The notes under the pieces: model-generated
What the model saw: the letters and a program-made list of their open reading frames with translations, nothing else
Database searches by the model: none
What the model was told of the DNA's origin: nothing
Part shown: piece after piece, positions 55,589-64,000 of the stretch
Layout of the letters: each line of letters opens with the position of its first letter
Position numbering within the stretch: position 1 is the stretch's first letter
Source: Stropharia rugosoannulata
Lineage: Eukaryota > Basidiomycota > Agaricomycetes > Agaricales > Strophariaceae
Length of the DNA stretch: 64,000 bases
Direction: 5' to 3'
Assembly: GCA_028532985.1 (NCBI GenBank)
Contig: JANCIK010000012.1
Coordinates: 1,364,001 to 1,428,000, forward strand
Program-made: the position numbers and the translations under genes

Positions 55589-56428
55589 TCAACTTGCATC
55601 GGCTTCTGGCACCTGCAGACTAACCAAGCTGAACAAGCTTCCCAGGATCTTCTTTCTATAAGAAATATTAGTATAAGTTACAAAGACAGTAAACAAGAAT
55701 ACCCTAAGATTTTGGCGAATGTTAGTCTGAAACTCAGCAGTATCCTTTGCCCATTTGAGAGCACCCTTATGCTTGCAAAAGCCACAAATAACAACCACAA
55801 CAATTTTGCCAGTTTCAGAGTCTTCGAGAATCACATTCTCATCGGGACCAATGTCCAAAGAAAGTCTAGAAGGATCGAGTAGATGTAAAGGCTTTTGAGG
55901 AATCCTAGCATCGGCCTGTTTGCCTACTGTAAAATGGTCCCTCCATTTGTCCATAATTTCCTGATTCTCGGTGATGATATGCATAGGGGGGGGGTAGTAG
56001 TCGCTTTCAGCCAGTTTCTGAACCTTTACCCTCTTGATGCCTTTAAGAAACTCGTCCCGATCCTTGTTAGTCCAGTTAAGTCTAGTTGCTTTGGTAAAGT
56101 TGGATTTTCTCTTTTTATATGACTTTGCTGCAGTTTTTCCAGCTTTATAGGCAGCAAACAAAGTAGGGAAGTGTGTATGGCGAGGTGGAAGAGCAGATGT
56201 GATTGTTTCATATATACTAGGAAAGGAGCTGCCAGAGAAATAGACTGCACTGAGTTCAGAGGCTTTGGCAGAAGCTGCAAAGGCAGCTCTATTATTAGAT
56301 TTGAGATAGTGAAGAGCAGTAGTGTCGGACTCTAGAAACTGAAGTAAAGATTCCAGGTCTTTCTTGGAAATAGTAGAAACAGTAGATTGGGCAATGCAAG
56401 CTTTGGCTGGCTTTGACAGGCGAGCCAT
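55589..56428 (-). pseudogene. N-terminal part of a fungal TET/JBP-like dioxygenase-family protein
   Basis: The minus strand encodes MARLSKPAKACIAQ at 56428, a basic region, SLDIGPDENVILEDSETGKI, VVVVI and GFCKHKGALKWAKD. Exon 1 ends at 55703; a 47-nt intron (55656-55702) joins KEDPGKLVQLG, a TAG at 55620-55622, then SAGARSR. From memory, fungal proteins grouped with TET/JBP 2-oxoglutarate dioxygenases have a block like ...TG-I-x-VVxRNFC... followed by EDPGK-VQLGYSAGARS upstream of the catalytic domain; the match on both sides of the intron is good. The stop replaces Tyr, and Cys replaces Arg before GFC. The iron-binding catalytic part is absent. Such genes are often carried by KDZ transposons in Agaricomycetes (established); no KDZ transposase was found here. 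Confidence 0.5.
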
Positions 56429-56869
56429 TCTGGCAATGTGGTGGTTGCTGATGAAGATTAGATAAAGAATTAAATTTGGTAATCAAGCTTGAACATCGAT
56501 CAGGTAAGCAGCACCAGCCAAATACCACCACTGCTGTTACTCTTTCTGTCCTGTTTCTGTCTTTTTACTGGCTTTGGGCCCACTCTACCCTTTCCTGCTA
56601 GTGGATCTAAAGACATTGGTACTAAATACACTTCTTACAGGCGATAGTGGGATTTTAATCTTGCTTAAGTCATAGTGGGATGTGGATTGCTAGTGTCTGG
56701 GAGATAACCATAGTGCAAAGGGTATAGGCTGGGGATATAGTACAGGCCACCTGGAAGATGCTTTGGCCACGAATAAACTAATGAACATTGCTGGTCTACA
56801 TGGATTATACAGCAGATAAGTGAGGTAAGGACTGCTCAATGCATTATTAGGTTGAAGACATTAATATAC
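56429..56869. other. Upstream region of the TET/JBP-like remnant
   Basis: No gene seen. It would hold the promoter of the minus-strand remnant. Confidence 0.35.
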
Positions 56870-57420
56870 CCTGCCCCAGCTCTTCTTGAACACCCACCCT
56901 CAACCTGCCATGAGCTGCCATTCTGTGGCCAACACAAGGGCCCATGTCACTTATCAAGCATCCTGGGCCGCATTCCATCACCGTGCAGTCATGTTGAACG
57001 ACCACATGGCATTGTGCCCGCCTGCTCCGCCCCTGCCCTCCTGCAACCAACCCCACCACCCTTCACCTCGACCTGGGCTTGGACCTTCCCTTGCACAGCC
57101 AGAAGATGCACCCAGGACAGTTGGCAAGCATCCTGGGTTGTGTTGAATTGCCCTGCAGTTCTGTGGAACAACTGCAGGGCATCGTGCCCATCTGCCCTGC
57201 CCCTTGCCCTGTTACCCCAATCTCCCGCCCATCAGCCGCGACCTGTGGGCGCCAGGGCCAGGTAAAGCACCCAGGATGCTTGGGCAGCGTCCTGGGGTGC
57301 TTTGATTTGCCCTGCAGTTGTTCAACATAACCACAGGGTGGATGCTTGGCAAGCGTCCTGGGTGCTGAACAATGCCACCTGCCCCATTGTCCTTGCCCAA
57401 CTCACTACTCAACCACCCCT
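56870..57420. repeat. GC-rich block with diverged repeats around CATCCTGGG
   Basis: The words CAAGCATCCTGGG or CAGCGTCCTGGGG occur near 56958, 57123, 57283 and 57350, each followed by a TTGAA or TTGAT run and GCCCTGCAGT-type sequence. The inverse (CACCCAGGATGCTTGG) occurs before some units. The larger spacing is about 160 bp. The block is much richer in G and C than its surroundings yet has few CpG pairs. Overlapping open frames in several phases are a by-product. Its origin is unknown. Confidence 0.5.
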
Positions 57421-57480
57421 TCCACCAATAATATTTACATATGCACTCTTATTATTACATTTTATCTTTACAATGCATTT

Positions 57481-57658
57481 CATGTATTTTGCATACCCAA
57501 TCAATCAATATTATATTTGCAACTCTGACCAAAGTTTCCTGTCATAGTCCCGAATCATTAACAATAATCACATGACTTATTTACTAGCTTGAAACCTTTT
57601 ACTTGACTTCACTTTCTAAACCCCAAATTTCATGCTTCCCAATAGTGATGAGGTTGAA
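57481..57658. repeat. 178-bp direct repeat, left copy
   Basis: Runs from CATGTATTTTGCATACCC to GATGAGGTTGAA and matches 58881-59058 with only about five differences. It ends exactly where the CATCAGG of family II copy c begins. It includes the ATG and first codons of the frame that continues intact after the right copy. Confidence 0.85.
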
Positions 57659-58712
57659 CATCAGGAAAACCACTTTTTGGAAAAGAGACTTTTTGAGACA
57701 TCTATGTGTCTCTTGGGAAATTTAGTGTCTTTTTGAGACATCAATATGTCTTTTGGTGAATTTTATGTCTTTTTTATACTTTTAAAGGTCTCCTAGAGAC
57801 TTTAGGGAAATATGTAATTCTTCCAATGTCTTTTTAGGTCTTTTTATGTCTTTTAAAGTCTTTCAATTTTTCTAAGTATTTAAATGTATTGATGTAATTG
57901 TATAAATCTTTTTATGTCTCTAAAAGATATTAAAAATGTCTCATAAAGTGTATTAAAAAGCTACAAAAAGACTCAAAAAGACATTTAAAGACATAAGAAC
58001 TTGGAAAAAAATTGACTTATGAATATCTATTGTCAACTATTACTTGTAATCTACATTGTGGGTCTTATATAAAATACATCTGAACATGACTAAATTCAAT
58101 GACTTGTGATGTAATAAATTAATGTAGTCTAGAGCATTACCATCATATTTGACCTGCAATGAGTCTATATACACATGCACATGGTGTAGGGGAAAGTATG
58201 CTGGTTTGAAGTCATGTATGAAGCTGTTGGTTCAATTTCTGGCAAATGCAAATTATTTCCACCACATAAGTTCCCCTTCCTATTGTACCCAAGTTAATGT
58301 GATGGTTTATTTGCCATTGTATGTTTATGTAAGGTGCTGACTGATATAGTTGCTTTATGACAAATCTTAAGTATATCTAGATATAACTAATTACTTACTT
58401 ACAAATATAGTTACAAATACAATCTAATCTATGTAGTAGTGATTTGTCCAAGATAAGGTCATGTTTTTAATGTTTTTATAAAGCAAAAATGTAACATTAA
58501 AAGACATTTAGAGACATCTAGAGACATTATGGACACATAAAAAGACATTAAAGAGACTCCTAGAGACATAAAAAAGTCTTTAAAAGTTTGATACCTGGAG
58601 ACTTTGCTTTAAAAGTCTCCTAGAGACCCAGGTCTCCTGGGGTCTTTTTAAGTCTTTTTGAGTCTTTTTAAAAAATTAAAAGACTTTTTTCAAAAAAGTC
58701 TTTTTCCTGATG
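57659..58712. mobile_element. Family II terminal-inverted-repeat element, copy c, inverted (1054 bp)
   Basis: Starts CATCAGGAAAACCAC and ends AAAGTCTTTTTCCTGATG, so it lies in reverse orientation to copies a and b. The subterminal GTCT-type words and the AT-rich centre correspond closely. The right flank is copia DNA and the left flank is the 178-bp repeat, so no 2-bp duplication is expected. Non-coding. Confidence 0.85.
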
Positions 58713-58880
58713 AGGCAGAGTTGAGCACTTTGGTAAACTCAACGATTTCGCACTAGTAGTTGGTTTCTGCGATTTGGGAGTAGGTGCATCTTGTTCGTTG
58801 TCAGAGGACGAGTCAGATGGTGCTGGTCTTGCCAAAGGAGGTGGAGTTGGTACGTCCAAGTCATCAGTATCCCAGTCAGG
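58713..58880 (-). pseudogene. Short copia fragment (Ser/Pro-rich linker)
   Basis: The minus strand encodes MPDWDTDDLDVPTPPP, then RPAPSDSSSDNEQDAPTPKS and LPKCSTLP, which matches the linker of the copia fragment at about 49500-49665. It begins next to family II copy c and ends at the right 178-bp repeat. It seems to have been carried with the family II element as part of one compound insertion. Confidence 0.7.
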
Positions 58881-59058
58881 CATGTATTTTGCATACCCAA
58901 TCAATCAATATTATATTTGCAACTCTGACCAAAGTTTCCTGTCATAGTCCCGAATCATTAACAATAATCATATGACTTATTTACCAGCTTGAAACCTTTT
59001 ACTTGACTTTGCTTTCGAAACCCCAAATTTCATGCTTCCCAATAGTGATGAGGTTGAA
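58881..59058. repeat. 178-bp direct repeat, right copy
   Basis: Partner of 57481-57658. The reading frame that starts at the ATG at 59032 continues past its end, so this copy is the one still joined to the original gene. Confidence 0.85.
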
Positions 59059-59707
59059 AGCTCAGTTTACTATGAGCAAGAAAGAGTAATTACTTTAACC
59101 TTGCCATTCCCAAAACAGCCTGCTAATTACTAGTACTTATAGTATTTGCTTGCTCCTGCTACTTCCGATGATGCAGCTCCTGAGAACATTGACTCTTCCG
59201 ACTATTCCCAAGTATGTATTTCTCTATGTCTATTCTGAATCTACTAAGTCCTACCAGCATTGTCTGTCCTTGGATTATGCAATACTCCATCCTGAAGACT
59301 TCTCAGATCATAGTGAATATTACAATGCTTATACTTTGAAATATAATAGATGGCCCCAATTTTCAGATGAACAGGTATGTACTATTTCAGATTCACACTT
59401 ATACAACCTGCTTCCAAACTGCTATTGCTAATATACTATTCATACTATTTAGCTTACATTGCCATATTGGCCCAGACCAGCTGCCAACAAAAGACTAAAG
59501 GCCAAATGTATTGAGCTGCAGCAAATGACACTTCGGTACCATCAGCAATTGTATCGTAAGTCAAAAGCTTTGGAAGCCATTTATTGCCATAAGAGCAATA
59601 AAAGAGTAAAGCTTCTTGCATTGCTTCGACAAAAGCAGCTTCTATTAGCAAAAACAATAAGATATGCAAAGAAGACCTTAGCTTACTCGCGGAAATATAC
59701 TATATAA
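59032..59707 (+). pseudogene. Unidentified gene, partly open
   Basis: The frame starts MLPNSDEVESSVYYEQE, meets two TAG codons near 59126 and 59135, and continues as SDDAAPENIDSSDYSQ to 59211. A 37-nt intron leads to 59249-59374 (SYQHCLSLDYAILHPEDFSD, then YNRWPQFSDEQ), and a 78-nt intron leads to 59453-59707 (LTLPYWPRPAANKRLKAKCI). The end is a basic coiled segment (KRVKLLALLRQKQLLLAKTI). Junctions keep the frame, so this was a gene. I do not recognise the family. It lies upstream of a Plavaka gene on the same strand and could be an accessory gene of that element. Confidence 0.35.
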
Positions 59708-59863
59708 ATAGGTATGTTAAATTGATTTGGTGTATATGGTTGGCAATCGTGAGCTTACAGCTTTTAATAGCACAATTGTAATTGGTACTTTAGATATATG
59801 TGTGAGAATGCAACCAAAAGTTGTACCAAAACCCCCACTATCTCTCTCAGAGTCTGATAAGCA

Positions 59864-62807
59864 ATGCCCAACTTTGAATGCCCTGCTGGATGCGAAAGAT
59901 TTTTCAAAACCTGGGGTGGGGTAAATGCCCATTTAACCTCCTCACGATCTTGCTCCTGGTATATGGAGGAAAAACTAGAGGATTTGAATGCTGAAAACAC
60001 CTACGAGATACAAGAAAATGCCCCAATACAGTATGACCTTGGATCCAACAACAACATTGCTAGCAGTGCCCTGAATACTGGACAGCAAGCTAGTAACCAA
60101 ACACCTGAAGAATTAGATGGCAAAGATCTTGAGGACTTTTTTCATGAGGAATTCAACAATATTGTAGATGAGTTTGCTCTTATTCCAGGTCCTGACGACT
60201 ACTTGGAGGGTGAGGCAGGCCCAGGTCCTCAAACTGCTGCTTATCGCAGTAGAGTGCTGTCAATGAAGCAATTACTAGATGATGATGATGACAATGAAAG
60301 GATTGAAGAAGAGCATCCTACTGCTGGTAGAATTCTTCGATATCAAGCAACCAGTAACCCACATATCCACACTTTGGATGGCAATGGTGATGTTCATATG
60401 CTTCAAGAGGGAGTGGATCCCAAGTTTCATCCCTTTCATTCAGAGCTAGATTGGAAAATAGCTCAATGGGCAGTTAACAATGGGCCAGGCCATAATGCAT
60501 TTGATTGATTACTTAAAATTCCTGGGGTAAGTTCAATACTACTAATACAATTGTATTTACTAACTCAAACTATCAAGGTTGTTGAAAAGCTTGGTCTCTT
60601 ATACCATAATATTTGGGGTTTGCACAAGAAACTTGACTCTATGCCCGAGAAAGCAGGCAAATGAAAGACTTGCAAACTAAGATTTGCCAATAAACCTAAT
60701 GAAGTATATACTATTCGGCATCGTAATCCGATACAAGCCATCAAGTCTCTTTGGAAGGACCCCCATCTGTCACCTATGATGAAATTTAAACCTAAGAAGG
60801 TGTATACTAGTCCTTGTAAAGATGGGCAAATATTCAATGAAATGTGGACAGGTCAATGGTGGAGTGTTCTTCAGGTATGTTATATTCAAATCACAATTCT
60901 TGATATAGCAAGTTGTATTTACTTCACTTTAGAGCTGACTTCCAGTTGGAGCTACTTTAGCTCCTGTCATAATTGCTACAGACAAAACCCAGTTAACCCA
61001 GTTTTCAGGGGAAAAATCAGCCTATCCTGTTTATCTTATGATTGGAAACATCCCTAAAGCAACAAGAAGAAAGCCCTCTTCCCATGCTACCATCCTTATA
61101 GCCTACCTTTCAGTTGACAAAATCAACCAATCACAAATGAGTGAAAATGAACACTGATCCAGAGTTCAAAGGCTTTTCCATGAATCAATGAAAATTGTTT
61201 TAGAACCTCTCATTAAAGCTGGAAATGAAGGCATAGAAATGGCAAGCTCTGATGGTGCTACTCATCTTGTTTTTCCTATCCTTACTTGCTATGTTGCCAA
61301 CTACCCTGAACAATGTCTTGTTTCTTTTATGAAATATGGGACTTGTGTCAAATGCAAAGCAAAGGCCAATAATCTTGGAGATGAAGCACTACTGGAGCTC
61401 AGAACTCAGCAATGGACAAAATCTACCATTGAAGAGGCCAAACTTTATTCAGGAGGCAACCAGAACCAGTTTCATAAATATTGCATGTCCCATGATGTTG
61501 CAGGCAGTGTATTCAAGCCTTTTTGGGAAGACTTTCCTCTGACTGACATTCACCAGTCATTAACACCTGATGTATTACACCAGCTTTATCAAGGGGTCCT
61601 AAAGCATCTAATCTCATGGTGTGGAAAGCTTTTACAGAAAGGAGAGCTAGATCAGAGAATTCAAAGTCTTCCACCTTCCTTTGGAGTTCGCCACTTCAAA
61701 AATGGATTTACATCTCTCTCTCAAGTAACTGGGCCTGAACAGAAAAACGTGGCTAAAATTCTTCTAGGCTGCTTAGTCGGAAGTATTCCAACTCAAGCTG
61801 CCCAGGCAATTACAGCACTGCTAGACTTTATCTATATTGCCCAATATCCCACCCATGATACAACTACTTTAGAGTATTTGACCAATGCTCTGAAGCAGTT
61901 TCACCAACACAAAGCATACTTTCTCAATGTTGGTGTACGAGACAACTTCAATATCCCCAAGTTTCACTCTTTGCTGCATTATGTTGATTCTATCAAGCTC
62001 TTTGGGACAACAGACAACTATAACACTGAGATGTTTGAACGACTACACATTGACTTTGCAAAGGATGGTTGGAGAGCAAGTAATCAACAGGATGAGTTTC
62101 CTCAAATGGTTACTTGGCTTTCACGACAGGAAAAAGTTACTGGCTTTGAAGCAAATCTACAAATGAATACACCATTAAATAAACCACCAAAATCAGTCAA
62201 ATCCCTTGCAAAATATCCCAATTATCCTAAAAGAATGCTTTCTCTAATCCAGGAGAAGCATAATGCTCGTGGCTTTATTCACTCACTGAAGGTCTTTATT
62301 AATGGTCTCCGGTCCCAGCCTTTATCGCAACAAGCTTTAGCTGAGGCTACTTTACCCTTTACACGAGTTGATGTCTACAACATACTTTGCTTTAGTCCTA
62401 CCAGTCTTGATGACGATAATACAGGGGAAAAAGACTCAGTGAAAGCTATTCCAATATCACAACAGAACAGTTTAGGAAAATTTGATACTGTTATAGCTAT
62501 GGTTAATGATAAAGCAGAGTCAACTGGGCTTATAGGTATGTAGATTATATGTTGCTATAGCACTTCTAATTCTTTTAATCAAGGCACAAGAATAGGAAGA
62601 GTAAAGGTTATTTTTACTCTTCTGAAGGTTTTGGATACTTGCTTAGGGCAACAAGATGCCCCTCACAATTGGCCAACTTCGCCATTAGCATATATTGAGT
62701 GGTACTCACCAATACCATCCCAGCCATCTGTTTCTAATGGTAACATGTATCTAATCAAAAAGATGGAACCTTTAGTAGGTGCCAATCTGACAGGTACTCA
62801 AGCCTAG
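59864..62807 (+). pseudogene. Plavaka-type transposase, nearly complete but broken
   Basis: The start has a C2H2-like finger (CPAGCERFFKTWGGVNAHL), then an acidic linker and HSELDWKIAQWAVNNGPG. Later exons give IPGVVEKLGLLYHNIWGLHK, FKPKKVYTSPCKDGQ with MWTGQWWSVLQ, ATLAPVIIATDKTQLTQFSG with GNIPKATRRKPSSHA, and RVQRLFHESMKIVL. The long last frame (61188-62543) holds YVANYPEQCLVSFMKYGTC, LTPDVLHQLYQGVLKHLISW and YNTEMFERLHIDFAKDGWRA. A final exon (PLAYIEWYSPIP) ends at 62807. These blocks follow the Plavaka pattern throughout. TGA stops at 60506-60508, 60662-60664 and 61155-61157 fall where Arg, Trp or Ser is expected. Without them the protein would be about 850-900 residues, the usual length. 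No inverted ends were matched. Confidence 0.8.
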
Positions 62808-63162
62808 TGCTCAATTATTCCAGTCTCAAATATTCAGCAAAGTTGCATGCTATTTCCAGTATTTCCCAAGCTTGCCCCAATGCCTAATGACTGGACATCT
62901 GATAATATACTTGATAGATGCACATCCTTTTTAATTAATAACTGGTCTAGTAAATATGCATACCAAACTATATGGTAGAGCTGTACTCGGTAGTGGCTAT
63001 CTTTTTATATTATATAAGCCATTCCAGCTTAGTCAGACTGGAAATAGTTGCTCATATTGTGTCTTTCCCTTCGTAAAATATACACCTGGCAATTACTTCC
63101 TGCTTATAAGCATTCATTTTTGCAAGCTTACTCATACTGCTTTCTATTTGTTTTCTATCCCT
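62808..63162. other. Spacer downstream of the Plavaka gene
   Basis: The first part reads protein-like in one frame (SNIQQSCMLF-type fragments) but is not supported. The rest would be the promoter of the gene starting at 63163. Confidence 0.3.
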
Positions 63163-64000
63163 ATGGCCAACACCAGAAGCAGTACCTCCCAAGCGAAGTC
63201 TGGTTCCAGCAAGTCAGCAGCATCGAAAAGGAAGCCAGGAGCTTTATAAATGATATACCTCAGGACATGATACAACAGATACTCAAGCAGCATGCAAGTA
63301 CTTCAAAGCAAGCTGAGGCTGAGAAAGAAGAAGGTATGTATTTGTCTCCTTGCTAAAACGATACTAATGGGTTTGGCTAGAGATTACTGCTTGCAACAAA
63401 AGACTTATGGGTGAGGAAAACGAGAATGAAAAAGACTCTAATGGTAATGAAGAAGACAGCAATAGAGCAGCTAAACAACCAAGAGTTGACAATCTCGACA
63501 GGGAAGAACTCAACATAGGCAATCAGGTTTTTGGTGAAGCGACAAATACTAACAGGCACAATGGGGATACGACTGACAATAGTTTGGAAGATGGGGAAAA
63601 TGAAGGCAATGAAGAGGATCATGACAATGGGGTTAATGATATTCCTATGGCCAGAAATGAGGTATGTTCTCTACTAGTACTATTTGTATATGCTATACTT
63701 ATTCTTCTTATTGTATATAGATTATTATTTTATCGGATTCCGAGCATAAAGTAAGCACTTTGTAGCTATTCAATATAGAACTAATCTTGAATAATATTCT
63801 ATAGTCATTGAAGAGGCTTGGGACTTGGGAATCCCAGGAGTCTGTGGCAACCTCTTTCAAGAGCTCTGCACCATTGTCAACAACCTCCTCTAAGACTTCT
63901 GCTTTGTTTTTGGAAAGTCAGAACAGTGGGTTTTCCTTGCACTCAAAGAAGGTGATGAAGCATAGTTTGCCACCATATGTTATGGATACAGCTATAGAGG
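63163..64000 (+). CDS. Unidentified gene, 5' part (runs off the window)
   Basis: Starts MANTRSSTSQAKSGSSKSAA (basic, Ser-rich). A one-base shift near 63242 leads into FINDIPQDMIQQILKQHAST. After exon 1 ends at 63333, exon 2 (63381-63661) encodes ITACNKRLMGEENENEKDSN and a long acidic stretch with AAKQPRVDNLDREEL. Exon 3 begins at 63805 (SLKRLGTWESQESVATSFKS) and is still open at the window end. The introns are GT-AG and keep frame. The low-complexity charged N-terminus suggests a nuclear or mobile-element protein; no domain is recognisable yet. The frame slip may be a mutation or an unseen splice. Confidence 0.4.

Noticed and set aside
56505..56530. AGCAGCACCAGC as the far flank of the family III insertion in copia
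   Set aside because: The likeness to the copia sequence stops after about 12 bases, and no CCTGATG end precedes it.
56847..57330. Several overlapping frames in the GC-rich block as proteins
   Set aside because: Frames are open in many phases because the block has few stops. The sequences are repeats without conserved residues.
1..64000. tRNA or rRNA genes
   Set aside because: I saw no cloverleaf with the conserved GGTTCRANNCC box and no rRNA core motif on reading. A dedicated scan (tRNAscan-type) would be needed to exclude tRNAs fully.

Overview
The window looks like nuclear DNA of a filamentous basidiomycete, most likely an Agaricomycete. Genes carry many short GT-AG introns of about 50-65 nt. 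The mobile elements are of kinds common in that class: Plavaka-type transposases, a tyrosine-recombinase (DIRS-type) retroelement, a chromodomain Ty3/gypsy element, Ty1/copia, pogo and hAT. No bacterial-style features were seen. All assignments rest on reading the sequence and on remembered family motifs; no database search was run.

Positions 1-16600 are ordinary gene-bearing DNA, visibly rich in CpG. In order they hold: the end of an unidentified gene; a LaeA/UMTA-type SAM methyltransferase (3 exons); a cytochrome P450 (14 exons); a decayed F-box/LRR-like gene on the minus strand; a 14-exon gene of unknown function that stays in frame through every splice; and ornithine carbamoyltransferase (5 exons), the arginine-biosynthesis enzyme. 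The methyltransferase and P450 are same-strand neighbours, a combination often seen in secondary metabolism, but no core synthase is present.

Positions 16600-64000 are a nest of mobile elements, poor in CpG and almost without intact genes. A minus-strand DIRS-type retroelement (16607-26463) is cut by three insertions: a solo LTR, a family I element and a family II element. Then follow a Plavaka N-terminal fragment, an LTR-like stretch with a dispersed CAGCAGA motif, a chromodomain gypsy element cut by a second family I element, a Plavaka fragment, a 5'-truncated copia, a pogo remnant, another family II element, a second solo LTR, a hAT remnant, two copia pieces in tail-to-tail inversion, an unidentified minus-strand gene cut by a third family I element, a remnant resembling fungal TET/JBP-like dioxygenases, a compound insertion flanked by 178-bp direct repeats, a nearly complete but broken Plavaka transposase gene, and the start of an unidentified gene that runs off the end.

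Two themes stand out. First, at least six elements of different internal sequence share the terminal motif CATCAGGAAAA and inverted ends. In the four cases where both flanks can be read they duplicated 2 bp of target, and three of those restore the host reading frame exactly when removed. Second, premature stops in the old elements are overwhelmingly TGA at places where the family expects Arg or Trp, as C-to-T decay of CGA or TGG codons would produce. This suggests methylated and mutated repeats, and it is notable that a TET/JBP-like remnant (enzymes acting on modified cytosine or thymine) lies in the same cluster.
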